Origin: Cristatella mucedo
Taxonomy: Eukaryota > Bryozoa > Phylactolaemata > Cristatellidae
Assembly (NCBI GenBank): GCA_009760855.2
Contig: WPIO01000011.1
Span: forward strand, 5,241,001 to 5,305,000
Direction: 5' to 3'
DNA: 64,000 nucleotides
Part shown: one piece after another, positions 1-9,904 of the stretch
Position numbering within the stretch: the first letter of the stretch is position 1
Layout of the letters: each line of letters begins with the position of its first letter
Notes under the pieces: generated by a model
What the model saw: the letters and a program-made list of their open reading frames with translations, nothing else
Told to the model about the DNA's origin: nothing
Databases searched by the model: none
Position numbers and translations under genes: made by a program

Positions 1-130
1 AGGATGAGCCATTGTCGGCAGCAGGAGAGTAGTTGCCGTTGCGTAAGAATTGTGGAAGCGAGTTCCACAGTCTAGGACCTGCAGAATATAGAAAAAGGAG
101 TATGGCCCATCGTTGTTGTGCCTACGTAAT
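1..130 (-). mobile_element. LINE-B 3' end, cut by window edge
   Basis: Read on the minus strand, this encodes the C-terminal tail of an L2-type LINE ORF2 (P-R-L-W-N-S-L-P then a Y-S-P-A-A-D-N-G-S-S segment). The same stretch, at similar spacing, is found at 14079-14170, 44340-44420 and 47000-47060. The 3' UTR lies beyond position 1. Upstream sequence (130-430) is open on the minus strand but I could not align it to the LINE. Confidence 0.7.
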
Positions 131-430
131 GATGAGCATTGTCCAGCGAACTTCCGTAAGGATGACCCGTGTTCAAAAAAGAAGCGCTTGTAACCAAGCG
201 CACTGTAAGCTCTGCAGGCACAGTGGACACAGGTCGGCGCGTTGTAGCAATTAGGCGTAGCACCCCAAAGGATATGCTAGAAGCATTAATAAAATTTTCA
301 TTGATTAAGACTGATACGCAGTTCAAATTTGCATGGCGGCTCCCTAACAAGGCCATTGGAGGTCATTTTCATGGAAACGCATACGCGCAATCGCATGTGA
401 TTTGGCGAGTGAGTCCGAAGCACCATTTTA

Positions 431-497
431 TTAATAATAACAATAACAATAACGCACTTGATAAAGTGGCATCGGAGAACTCAATCTCTTTCTAGGC
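431..497 (-). mobile_element. LINE-A 3' tail fragment
   Basis: On the minus strand this is the terminal hairpin and trinucleotide tail of LINE-A: a CGCC-side arm, an AGAGATTGAGTTCTC-like inner stem, then GTGC and (ATT)-like repeats. The tail is degenerate (AATAAC units). No coding part is left, so this is a short, dead-on-arrival insertion. Confidence 0.65.
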
Positions 498-1236
498 GTG
501 GATTTGAAACCGCAGTTTCGCAAAGCTTGCTTTTGAAATGGCAGCTGCGTCGCAGTTCGTAAGAGCAGGGCCGCTCGCTGGGCTTGGTGAGTGGGAGCCA
601 TTTTCTAAGAGAACGCGCATCCGTAAGTGCGTGACGTTCATCGGGTGAGCCCGAAACACAGTTTCGCATGAGTCGAAGCTCGTTCGCATCGAAGCACGAT
701 GTTCTGACGCGATTCGACGCCAATCGCTGCGCTGGACAAGCGGCCGTGAGCGTCGCGCGGCGCCACACCGGTTTCCGGTGAACGTGCGACGGCGGTGGAT
801 AGCGGCTGGAGACAGTCACCGACTATCCGCGCGACGGCGGAACGCAGCGCGAGAGGATGCAAACTATAAGGCTGGAAACAATGAGCTCGCGGCGGCGAAC
901 TGTCAAGCCTGTTGCTATAAAAGTCTGCCACGTAATCTAGAATATTGCTTCGGCTGTGCCGCCACCGCCGGCGCCGCGTGTCGCTTCTGACGAAAGGTTT
1001 TCCCTCGGTGCGGTCGCTGCGTGCTAGTTCCGATCTTCTTCCCGAGAGCCTCGGCTCTCAAGAATGGCAAGTTGGCGCTAAGCGAAGTCTGGAGCGCTTA
1101 GCGAAGAATGGCTGCTCTCTATCTCCGAGGTGTTTTTTGTCATTTTGGAAGCCGGCGACGTCATCTCCGTCGCGCGTGTTACCTTATTCTTAGGCGTCCG
1201 CGAGACTGGCTGAAAAAGAAAGACGGTAAAAAAGGT
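498..1236. other. Spacer, moderately G+C-rich, no gene recognised
   Basis: Several short frames are open on both strands, but none shows a domain, repeat or start context that distinguishes it. I see no RNA gene or repeat here. Confidence 0.5.
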
Positions 1237-1390
1237 TCGCTGATTGAGCAGCCACTTTTTATAACGGCAGAAGAACTGTAATGGCTATCACCACCGCTTC
1301 CGTGGTCAGTAAAGAATTGAGCACGCTGCAGAACTCGAGCCCACGTTCTGGGTCTTGAAGAGCGGTCACCTTACCTCCTGGTCGGAGACC
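1237..1390 (-). mobile_element. T1 tRNA-derived SINE, interrupted by LTR element
   Basis: On the minus strand this matches the T1 SINE seen intact at 22425-22590. It has a B-box-like segment in the GGGCTCGAG region, the stretch preceding the CACCACCGCTT motif, then a tail reading roughly 'CTTCTGCCGTTATAAAAAGTGGCTG'-like in parts. The SINE's 5' portion stops at the LTR retrotransposon insertion point (TSD AGACC at 1386-1390). A few bases of the remainder probably lie just after 3436. Confidence 0.6.
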
Positions 1391-1661
1391 TGTGTTTGGC
1401 ATACAGAACGCTGGCCCAGAACAACGCCAACGGTTTATTGTACAAGGCACGGAGCAGCAAGACGCACGACTGCCTTCGCCCCCTTCTCACACTAGAGTCT
1501 CCTTCCACTCCTCCGGTTGACCCCGATGATTCATCGAGGACCACAACTGTGCAGCGGCCGATTCTGATGGTGAGTCCACCATCTGGCCACCAGCGGTTAC
1601 CGGCCTGTGTCCATGCTACATCACAGGCTCCTTAGAGGAGCCGGCATACAGTCAAACTACA
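1391..1661 (-). repeat. 3' LTR of the gag-only element
   Basis: 271 bp, TGT...ACA on the minus strand, about 97% identical by eye to 3160-3431. It begins directly after the polypurine tract at about 1662-1672 and ends at the AGACC target duplication. Confidence 0.9.
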
Positions 1662-1675
1662 CGCCCCTTTGACCT
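1662..1675 (-). other. Polypurine tract (second-strand primer site)
   Basis: On the minus strand the bases immediately before the 3' LTR read TCAAAGGGGCG. A purine run at exactly this place is the usual plus-strand priming site in LTR elements and fixes the element's orientation. Confidence 0.75.
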
Positions 1676-1719
1676 TAAGGTCACAAGTTTGCAGCACCAA
1701 CACACGTAGCTGCAACGTA

Positions 1720-1780
1720 CAGGGCAGCATGAACGAGCCTATCTAAGCAGCAATGAACGAGCCTATCTATGAACGATGCA
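1720..1780. repeat. Short tandem duplication inside the LTR element
   Basis: AATGAACGAGCCTATCTA-like units of about 20-24 bp occur twice in a row, with part of a third, between the gag stop and the 3' LTR. Confidence 0.7.
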
Positions 1781-1837
1781 AACTAGACCCTACACATCCT
1801 CGACATAGCAGCTAGCATCAATAGCTGACCCCACAGG

Positions 1838-3145
1838 CTACCTGACGGCTGATCGCAAGAGGCGAGCTGGTGCACGGCCTTTTGCGACCAGCCGGCAACG
1901 TGAGCCACCGACCATCGTCATCGAGCTGACGTCCACGGCCACTGTTTTCCGGACACCAACCGCCGTCGCTCCATCCGCCTCTGTCGATTCTGCCGCCGCG
2001 TCTCCGATATACGCAGCTGCTTCTCCGTCCTGCGTACCCTCTCCAACCTGAGCAGTCTCTCCGGCCTGCACAGTCTCCGTGGCCTGCACGAATTCTCCCT
2101 GCTGGACAGCTTCTCCGTCCTGCACAGTCTCTCCGGCCTGTGCAGTCTCTTCGGTCTGCACACACACTGCGGCCTGCTCAGATTCTCCCTCCTGGACAGC
2201 CTCTTCGTCCTGTGCAGACTCTTTGGTCTGCACACACTCTCCGGCCTGTGCAGACTCTTCGGTCTGCACACACTCTCCTGCCTGTGCCGCTTCACAGCCC
2301 ACCGGCTGGTCGCAGGCCAACGTCACCTTCATGGCTTGCACTGCATCGCCGGCCACTACCTCTTTGGTGGACGCCGCCGACTCTGTCGAGGATGCCGCCG
2401 ACTCTGCCGCGGACGCCGCCGCCGACTCTGCCGCGGACGCCGCCGACCATGTCGCGGACGCCGCCGCCGACTCTGTTGCGGACGCCACTGACTCTGTCGC
2501 GGACGCCGCCGACTCTGTCGCGGACGCCGCCGACTCTGTTGCGGACGCCGCCGCCTTCCAAGCGGACGCCGCCGCCTTCCACGCAGACGTCGCCGCCTTC
2601 CACGCGGACGCCGCCGCCTCTCCGTGCACCGTCTCACTCTCCGTCGCCTCAGCCACACCGCTGACCGTTGCCTCGCACAACGCCGTTGCTTCGTGGAACA
2701 CCATCGCAGCCTGAACAACCGTCACTGCTTTGATAGCCGTTGCCTGCCGCCACGGGGTGGCAGCCTGACAAACCTCTGTCGCCTGGCACACAGTCGGTAG
2801 CCGCTGCTGCCGCTTCCGGTCGCTCCTGTCGGCCCTCTCAGTCCGACCAGCCTTTACCCGATCAGCGTGCAGCAATCGCGCTCTACCGGCCGGCGAGGTG
2901 AATGCCCTCACTAGGGCCTCACGAAGCTTGGCACAGTCATCCTGAACTTCCTGCGGGAGCCCCGAGGCAGACGTGAAGGCCCCGCCTTGCATCGCAAGGA
3001 GCAAAAACAAGTGGCACTCACTCTGTTCGTAGCCACTTTTCTCGATCTCCCTCTCGAAGTTTAGCAGCCAGCCAACGAAGTCTCCGAAGCCATCGAAGCC
3101 TAGGGACGCTGCACAAGACATCTCCCAGGGCGTCATCGGCTCCAT
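1838..3145 (-). CDS. Gag-like protein with long tandem-repeat tail
   Basis: 435 aa from the Met at 3145, chosen because upstream codons lie inside the LTR. Residues about 15-95 resemble the capsid region of Ty3/gypsy-type Gag: an F-D-G-F-G-D-F start, a W-L-L-N-F-E-R helix, an alternating leucine segment, then L-R-E-A-L-V-R-A-F. Gag packages the element's RNA into particles. After about residue 150 the protein is repetitive. First come A-A-S-A-[TW]-[EK] units, then about twenty short units of the form [VA]-Q-x-x-E-x. I see no zinc knuckle (CCHC), protease D-[ST]-G or RT motif. The frame is intact throughout, which suits a recent insertion. The repeat tail makes the opposite strand open as well. 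The Gag assignment rests on pattern recognition only. Confidence 0.65.
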   Translation of the reverse strand: MEPMTPWEMSCAASLGFDGFGDFVGWLLNFEREIEKSGYEQSECHLFLLLAMQGGAFTSASGLPQEVQDDCAKLREALVRAFTSPAGRARLLHADRVKAGRTERADRSDRKRQQRLPTVCQATEVCQAATPWRQATAIKAVTVVQAAMVFHEATALCEATVSGVAEATESETVHGEAAASAWKAATSAWKAAASAWKAAASATESAASATESAASATESVASATESAAASATWSAASAAESAAASAAESAASSTESAASTKEVVAGDAVQAMKVTLACDQPVGCEAAQAGECVQTEESAQAGECVQTKESAQDEEAVQEGESEQAAVCVQTEETAQAGETVQDGEAVQQGEFVQATETVQAGETAQVGEGTQDGEAAAYIGDAAAESTEADGATAVGVRKTVAVDVSSMTMVGGSRCRLVAKGRAPARLLRSAVR

Positions 3146-3159
3146 CCCACGAAATAGCT

Positions 3160-3431
3160 TGTGGTTTGGCATACGGAATGCTGGCCCAGAACAGCGCCAA
3201 CGGTTTATTGCACAAGGCACGGAGCAGCAAGACGCACGACTGCCTTCGCCCCCTTCTCACACTAGAGTCTCCTTCCACTCCTCCGGTTGACCCCGATGAT
3301 TCATCGAGGACCACAACTGTGCAGCGGCCGATCCTGATGGCGAGTCCACCATCTGGCCACCAGCGGTTACCGGCCTGTGTCCATGCCACATCACAGGCTC
3401 ATTAGAGGAGCCGGCATACAGTCAAACTACA
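3160..3431 (-). repeat. 5' LTR of the gag-only element
   Basis: 272 bp. It would carry the promoter. The terminal TGTGG versus TGTG in the other copy is a single-base indel. The bases downstream on the minus strand show no convincing TGG-initiated tRNA primer site before the gag ATG 15 nt away. Confidence 0.9.
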
Positions 3432-3436
3432 AGACC

Positions 3437-3759
3437 GAAGGGCAATGCTGAAGGGTAGACAGTCAATCCTCGCCGTTTGTTGACGAGAAGTTGACGCCAG
3501 AGAGGATGGTGGTGGTTGCGGCTAACTTGAGATATTAGTGGTTTATGGGTCAATAGTATTCATTGCGTTGCTAATCCCCTACGGCCATTTTACTGCTTAG
3601 AGCGATTAACGGCAGCAATATCTAAGTAACAGGCTGCACAGGCCCGGCAGTTACGTCGAGGACGCCGGTCAGGACGGCGGTGTACTGGCCCGCTGCGGCG
3701 TCCGTGGGAATATAGGTTTGGCCTTTCAAGACTGATCGACGTTTGAAAACTTTATTCCC
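3437..3759. other. Spacer
   Basis: The first bases may be the displaced 5' part of the T1 SINE split by the LTR element. I recognise nothing in the rest. Confidence 0.4.
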
Positions 3760-4000
3760 AGATCTAATTTCTGAAGATTCTAGACATTGTAGCCCCAGCT
3801 TTCCTGAATCAAGTCGCTTAGTCTTTCCTCTAACGCACTTGAAATACTGCTTAGCTTCTAGTTGGTGTGCTCGCAAAGCCTGGAACTTACCCGTCAAACG
3901 TCATGACAACCCCTGAGTTTAAGAAATTTTGATATAAGCTGAAAGCACACTGATTCCTCACTACATCTGCTGGGTACATATGAAACGTACATTGTATGCT
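3760..4000 (+). pseudogene. Heavily decayed LINE-A ORF2 C-terminus
   Basis: Plus-strand sequence follows the order of the better copies at 54050-54250: an 'AAGCCTGGAACT' segment, then 'CGTCA...ACCCCTGA' and a stretch matching the K-R-N-L-K-T-H-L-F region. Frames are broken and identity is low. Confidence 0.45.
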
Positions 4001-5330
4001 CAGGAATGCTAAGACTGTTCAGGTTATTACTAACCATATCTCATGGTCTCTTTTGCGTTGTATGTTAAGTGCCTCACAAGATATTTAACTATGCAAAATG
4101 ACAATAATAATTCTCATTATAATTTCAGACAAAAAATATGACAATTTGCCTCTAAATTTTCAAGCCACAAGCCAACTACAGCTAGTTACGATATGGTTTC
4201 GAGTATCCGAACAAACTAGCAGACATAATTAAACATTTATAATTTACAATTATACATGGAATTCCAAGCCTAATGCTGCAACATTATGTAAACCATGCAT
4301 GCATTGGAAGTTCAAAGCCTCATCCATCGAAATCCAGGTAAAGAATTTCAAAACCTATTGATTTTAACGTATTGACGGATCGAAGGTGTACGCTAATCGT
4401 AACGGCGTTTCCATCAGGCGTTTCCTCATCCTTTTTCTTGCGGGCTTTTCTTTTCTTACGCTAAACGTCTTTGAGTCCGCTTTGGAGTTCTGCGTCGTGT
4501 CGCGTACCTGCCGTTAGTGAGAATTTCAAAATACAGCGGTTTAAATTGAGGTCAATCGCCTGCTAGCCAAATGCAGCCAGCGAGCAGTGTAGTGGCCACG
4601 GGCTGGGATGATCACCACCAAACGTTACCGCGTCCGTGCCGCCACTATGTCTATTTGCCTCAGCTCTGGAGATCAAATAGACCAACTAGGCACCGGTCTA
4701 CTGGCTCACACATTTTAGGGACCCGCGATTATGCATGGAAATAATATTAATTTGTATCTTGAAAGAGAATATAAATCTACAGTCGACTTCGCATATAAAA
4801 ATATCGGATATAGGGAAACTCCGCTTATAAGAAATAGCAATCCCGCGATCCAGATTTACTCTAGACATAGTCTCACTCCGCATACGGAAATACTCCGCCT
4901 ATAAGAATGACCATCCCGAGCGTATTCTTTTAAGCGGAGTCAACTGTATCAGTCCTGATTTTATGCTTTACTTTTCCTGAACATACTTTTCCAAATGCTA
5001 AAAACATCATCTCATTAAAAACGAAAACTTCCTACCTAAGTCTCTACAGAGAAAAGACTGCGAACTGTGTGTACCCACGTATAACTTCTCGAAGTCACGA
5101 GCGCTACTGGTGAATGAACCCTTTCGAAGTTAAAATGACAGAACCAATTTTTATCAATCTTTAGTGACAAAAAATTGATCAGTCTCTATCGATTTTGCCA
5201 TAAGCAAATTGAGGAAAGTGAACACTTAAATTTTTTCAGTTTATTAAAATTAAAATTTTAACTTTTATCGTATACACTAGCGCAGTAAATTAGCCTATTA
5301 AAATGGTTGACCGTTAAATTAAAAAAACGC
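4000..5330. other. A+T-rich spacer holding one TIR element
   Basis: No frame of note. Apart from the element at 4780-4946 I see no repeats or RNA genes. Confidence 0.5.
4780..4946. mobile_element. 167-bp TIR element (pogo/Tigger-like MITE)
   Basis: Inverted termini CAGTCGACTTCGCATATAA and, reversed, CAGTTGACTCCGCTTAAAA are flanked by TA at 4778-4779 and 4947-4948, as expected for Tc1/mariner-superfamily insertion. The CAGT-GAC-CGCTTATA style of terminus is typical of pogo/Tigger relatives. The interior repeats an ACTCCGC[CT]TATAAGAA motif twice, about 80 bp apart, so the element may be built from duplicated ends. No transposase is encoded, so mobility would depend on one supplied in trans. 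Confidence 0.75.
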
Positions 5331-7480
5331 ATTTAGTGATCGTCTGTGAAGGTGGCACCAAAGTTTTAATGCTTAGGGACCACTGCGGGGTTTACTCATC
5401 ACTCACTATATTTTCCATGCGTTCTGCTGCTGCCGCTTGCCAGTGCATCCCTATACTCTTCGCTGCGGTTTCAAGAGAGCTGATGTGGCAAAGTGCGCCG
5501 AATCTCGGTCACTTGGCCCTCCGGCGGTACTCAGTCACATCCAAAATGGCCAACCTCTGCAAAAGGCGTCCTTTCGCGTTCTCACGCGACGTCGGGTTCG
5601 TCGGCCGGCGAGTGCGCGGAAGCGGACCAGCAAGCGACCGGACGGACTGCTTCCAACTCCAAAGACTGTCCGCATGGCCTCCGGTGAAGTTGTCGTTCAT
5701 TATTTGGTAGCGAGTCACTTCTCCGCTGGATCGCAGAGGCGGCTCTACTGCTCGTCGCCAGCAGGAAGGGCTGCACTCCGCTACCACGTGACCTCTCTTG
5801 GCGCGCCTAAGCGGGCTAGCTGCGGTCTCGGGCGACCGAGCTTTTTAGGGTCGCCAAATCGTTGACGCCCTAGCTACCCAGGCCCGAATGCAGCGAGAAC
5901 GCTGCGAGGTCTTCTGTTTTGAAAGCGAACGAGCGAGCGTTCGTCCGAAGGCGTCCGCCGCGCGCCAGCACTGCTGCTGCTGCTGCGCCTCGGAGCGGGA
6001 GCAGGAGAAGGTGCACGTGAGAGAAAATGGCCGCCCGCCGAGCCGCAGCGAACGGGCGAAATAGGCGCGTCACGTTCTCGCCTGCGACTATGGCTGCGGG
6101 GAAAAAAAGCGAAAACACGTCTTTTCACCCTGGACGCGGCGGCCATGCTTATGCCGCCGGGCGACGTGAGTGCGGCGTGCGGTCGCATGCTATTTCGCCG
6201 CGAGCCAAATAAATAACTAAATGTCGCTGCAGTAAAAGAAGTCGCTGACTCGGTCCAAATAGAGCGCGAAAGACAAGCGTGCAGGAAGCCGATGAAGAAG
6301 CGTAGACTTGGACCAGGAACGGAAGTGAAAACGGAGCTCGTAACTGTCGCACCCCGCGCCCAGTTAGTGCTAATTGAATGTTTAGTAAACACTGCACAAC
6401 GCGCTGCATTCCACAAGCTGGGTATTCCGCCAGCTGGCCATCGACGAGCGGCTTCCGGCGGTGGAACACCAGTGATTAGCTCAACGGCATTGCCCAATTT
6501 TGCGCGCGCGCGCTGCCTCAGCCTGACGGACGAGGTCTTCGCGTCGTCGGCTTTTGTACCGCTGCATTCCAGCCAATCAACTAGCTTCGTAAGCGAGTAA
6601 TAGCGCCGCAGCCCAGGCTGCTCGCCGCTACGCAAAACAAAAACTGACCCGAACTTTTCTGCTTAGCTGCGGCGGCGACATGCCTTCGTGGCGGCCGCGC
6701 GGTCGACGATTTGACTGCGGGAGGAGGCCTCTGCAGGACACGCTAGAGTTCGCGGAGGATTCGCGCGCGCGTGCCCGCCACTCTCTGTGACCTCTGACCT
6801 CTTCGGTGGCTCGCTGCAGACTCGCATCGCGTGCCTTCGGGCTCAGTGCGGGGGGGGGGCTGGCTCTTCGAGAAGCATCGAGAAGGGTGGCCCTATAGAA
6901 GGGTCGCACGAGGCCGCACGATTGAAGGCTGGCCGACCGACACACACTGGGGGCAGCCGTTGCCAATATCAGAACGAAATGAAGTTAATCATCGCAAAAA
7001 ACCTTCTCTCGCGCGCGCGCTGCAGAGAAAGACCAGCTTCTCGCCAGGCCGCATCGCTCTCCGAATCCTCCTTCGAGCTAGGGAAGATAGGCCGATGCGT
7101 AATCTTGAGACCACTGAAACGATTTACAAAAGAAAGCCCACGAACCTCGATGGTCAGGTACCTCGACGCGGCAGCCTCGACTTTTCCCGCCATGCCCCAT
7201 GCTCCGCTTATCGCATGTGCCGAATTCTGTGAACATCAGCGTTCAGATCGCTTGAAAAGATTTCGTCGTCGGAGATTGAGACATCCTTTCCCGAGAGTGT
7301 TTGCAACGCGGCTCGCGACGGTAGTCTGTCACCGTCGGATTGGTTTTCCCAGCTGTCAGTGCGTTGTGTCTCGCGAAAACTAGAGACGAACCGAAAAGGC
7401 ACCAAGAGGTAAGCATGCAGACCCGGCGGCGGCCTAGTCAATGCTGCAAACATTTACGTAAACGCATTTTGTGAGCTTCA
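5330..7480. other. G+C-rich block, no confirmed gene
   Basis: CpG-dense sequence with several frames open on both strands (for example 6635-5874 minus, 253 codons). These frames are arginine-, alanine- and serine-rich, overlap each other and show no domain, so I read them as composition artefacts. The block could be a promoter region or hold short exons I cannot define. Confidence 0.45.
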
Positions 7481-7506
7481 GCTGACGTGCGGGGTTTTCA
7501 TTATTC

Positions 7507-7510
<4 letters not shown>

Positions 7511-7569
<59 letters not shown>
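7511..7569. repeat. (TG)n microsatellite
   Basis: About 29 uninterrupted TG units. Confidence 0.98.
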
Positions 7570-7572
<3 letters not shown>

Positions 7573-7589
7573 ACTCTCTTCATCCCGTC

Positions 7590-7818
<229 letters not shown>

Positions 7819-7829
7819 TATATATATCT

Positions 7830-8720
7830 CTATCTACCTTTCTCTCTCACGTTTCGCGTACCACACTCCTTCGCATTGTCTTTACTGCAAGGAGATGACC
7901 CACGATGTCAACGAAAGTTGTTGTAACGTAAGTTGTAAGTTGTAACTGTATTACAGAAATAAACGTTCTTCACAGCATGCCAGAGCAGACCACCTCTCGA
8001 GTTTGAATCTGCAGCCAATATGAGTTTGACGCCGAATGGCGACTATACTAAAATCTATCCCGTCACAATGCGCAGCCTCTTTATCGGCACGATTAGGAAG
8101 CCGCCCAAACTTGCTCAAATTAGAATCAAAGGCTCGGCGCTCGTCTTTCTCGCCACCAGGAGGCGAGAAAAAGCTGCGCGTCGAAGCTGCCGGTGAGTAA
8201 GACGCGACCGTGAGCAAGCAACGTCTTCACGGTGCGACCTTCAAGATGCGCCTCGATTAGCTCCGATTAGTTTTTGACTCGAGTAGCGCCTCGCTTCTAG
8301 TTCGCCTCCGCTTCGGTTGTCGGAGCCATTTCTTCCGCATTGCGCCGTCCACGACGCCGCCGTCATTGACCGTCTGTCGTCGTCACCTTCGCCTTACAGG
8401 AGTGTGGCAGCCATGCGGAGTAGCGGAGACCTTCGGCGTCGACGTCGGCTCGTGGCGCGTAGCGCTCGTCTCTGCGGACGAGCGCTCTGCGCCGCGTCGT
8501 CGCCTGCATTGTCTCCTCGCATTGACTTACGCACTTGCCGCGATGAGCGCACTTACAAAATGCCGGCCACGTCGGCCATGGCGATCTGCCGCTTCCGCCA
8601 CCGCAGCAGCCCGAGCGTCGCGCGCGGCTGCCTCATGCCGCAGCGGCTACTGAACTCTGCCTGCCGCTAATCCATATTTATCCTGTCCGCACGTCGCTGC
8701 GGCGGGCGATCGCCGACCAG
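7830..8720. other. Spacer passing into a G+C-rich block
   Basis: An AATAAA hexamer at about 7958 follows a GTAAGTTGTAAGTTG stretch and could be a plus-strand polyadenylation signal, but no gene is tied to it. The G+C-rich part (8300-8720) shows no recognisable coding region. It could be an intron or downstream exon of the minus-strand gene at 9237. Confidence 0.35.
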
Positions 8721-8721
8721 G

Positions 8722-9237
8722 TCACCACGTCTGACGGCAGTCGGCGCGCGCCGCCGCCGCAGCCCGTCTGGACGCCGACGACGACGTCGAGAAGCTGCGC
8801 TGCGAAGCCCACGCACGCGCCGGGGCGCGTCGACAGCTCGAAGACGCTAGCAACGAACGAGAACGAAGCGAGCTCGGCACCGCCGTCGACGCCGGCATAC
8901 GACTCTCCGCCGCCGCCGCCGCATTGCCGGGTCTCTCGCGGCGCCGCCTCGAATCCCGCGAGTCGACGCCGCCTGCGAACGTGGCCCCGCTACGTACCTT
9001 CGCCGACACCTTCTCCTCTTGCTGCGCTTTGCTCTCGGCGGTGGCGTCGTTCGAGAACTCGAGCGCCCACAAATCCGGCGGTTGCTGCATGTACGGGTTT
9101 TCTCCGCGGCATATCCTAACGGCTTCGTGTCCAGGCGAACGTGGCACAGCGTCGAACGGCCATTTTCGCTCGAGATCCGCCGCGTGCACGAGCAGCGGAT
9201 GGTAGCCGTAGACGATCTTCAGAGCGTCCGAAGCCAT
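8722..9237 (-). CDS. Paralogous small protein, copy 1 (ALKI/GENPY motif)
   Basis: 171 aa from the Met at 9237, chosen because the paralogue at 31059 starts with the same M-x-S-D-A-L-K-I-V. Conserved N-terminus: A5-L-K-I-V-Y-G-Y-H-P14, W26-P27, R33-S34, then A39-V-R-I-C-R-G-E-N-P-Y49 and W57. The two halves match each other (A-[LV]-[KR]-I-x-x-G-x-[HN]-P then W), so the domain is an internal duplication. From about residue 65 it becomes Arg-, Ala- and Ser-rich with no counterpart in the paralogue, and this part may be intron read-through. No signal peptide or membrane segment is visible. I do not recognise the family and assign no function. Alternative: first exon of a spliced gene continuing below 8722. 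Confidence 0.6.
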   Translation of the reverse strand: MASDALKIVYGYHPLLVHAADLERKWPFDAVPRSPGHEAVRICRGENPYMQQPPDLWALEFSNDATAESKAQQEEKVSAKVRSGATFAGGVDSRDSRRRRERPGNAAAAAESRMPASTAVPSSLRSRSLLASSSCRRAPARAWASQRSFSTSSSASRRAAAAARADCRQTW

Positions 9238-9309
9238 CCCGTCATCGCCGCTCCGTACGTTCGAGTACTGCTGGCTTTGCCGAATCGGCGCTCGGCGGTC
9301 GAACACTCA

Positions 9310-9331
9310 CTAAATACTCGAAAGCTATTGG
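9310..9331 (-). promoter_or_regulatory. Possible TATA-like and CCAAT boxes of copy 1
   Basis: On the minus strand CCAAT (9327-9331) precedes TATTTAG (9310-9316), which lies about 75 bp upstream of the Met at 9237. The paralogue has its TATA box about 87 bp upstream. TATTTAG is a weak TATA match. Confidence 0.35.
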
Positions 9332-9334
9332 GAA

Positions 9335-9800
9335 TCCCGCGCATGGAAATCGCGCCGCCGCCGCCGGCGCGATTGCGCCACGGAGCTGGAAAAACCCGGC
9401 GGCGTTGTTGTTACACCCAACGGCGAAAACCTAGGAAAAACCCAGCGGCGCCACACCCAGCACCCGGCTCTGTGTCTCGCGGGAGTCGCTTGCGAAGAGG
9501 CAAAGCGCTGAGGCAAAGCGCAGAGTTGCGGCAAGGGTGGCAAGGCTGCCACCCCTCTGTAGAGGTACCTGTGCACCTGGCCTGGTAGTTAGGGAGCTGG
9601 AGTCTGACACCTGTGGTCGGTCGGGCGGCGAGCGGCCATTGCGAGCGGCCCTTTCAGGCGTAGTTTCAGCCAATTTTTGCTTGCCGCAGGCGCTGGAGGG
9701 GAAGCTGCTACGTTACTGCGTCTCCGGCGGCAGCAGAGCTAGTGGAGTCCTGACACGAAGACACGAGCGGGGCGAACGTGTGCGGTGAACGAGACTCTCC
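9335..9800. other. G+C-rich spacer upstream of copy 1
   Basis: Open frames on both strands are short and low-complexity. No repeat family recognised. Confidence 0.4.
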
Positions 9801-9803
9801 CGT

Positions 9804-9806
<3 letters not shown>

Positions 9807-9892
<86 letters not shown>
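9807..9892. repeat. (TA)n microsatellite
   Basis: 43 uninterrupted TA units. It can extrude as a cruciform. Confidence 0.98.
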
Positions 9893-9895
<3 letters not shown>

Positions 9896-9904
9896 GAGGC
9901 GCTG

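Larger units (their letters stand above)
1391..3431 (-). mobile_element. Complete non-autonomous LTR retrotransposon with gag-like gene
   Basis: Two near-identical direct repeats (1391-1661 and 3160-3431) with TG...CA termini bound a 1.5-kb interior. The element is flanked by a perfect 5-bp target duplication, AGACC, at 1386-1390 and 3432-3436. It is transcribed on the minus strand: an AAAGGGG polypurine tract abuts the 3' LTR and one long ORF begins 15 nt after the 5' LTR. The 2.04-kb length leaves no room for protease, reverse transcriptase or integrase, so it must borrow enzymes from an autonomous relative. The LTRs differ by about eight substitutions and one indel over 271 bp, so the insertion is fairly recent. 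Confidence 0.9.

Noticed and set aside
2079-2714. 211-codon plus-strand frame, Ala/Cys/Ser-rich
   Set aside because: Antisense shadow of the gag-like repeat region; the minus strand has the capsid-like part, the polypurine tract and the correct LTR order.
3622-3897. 91-codon minus-strand frame
   Set aside because: Antisense to a decayed LINE-A C-terminus on the plus strand.
5874-6635. 253-codon minus-strand frame with scattered hydrophobic stretches
   Set aside because: No domain, overlapping frames on the other strand, and composition typical of the G+C-rich block.
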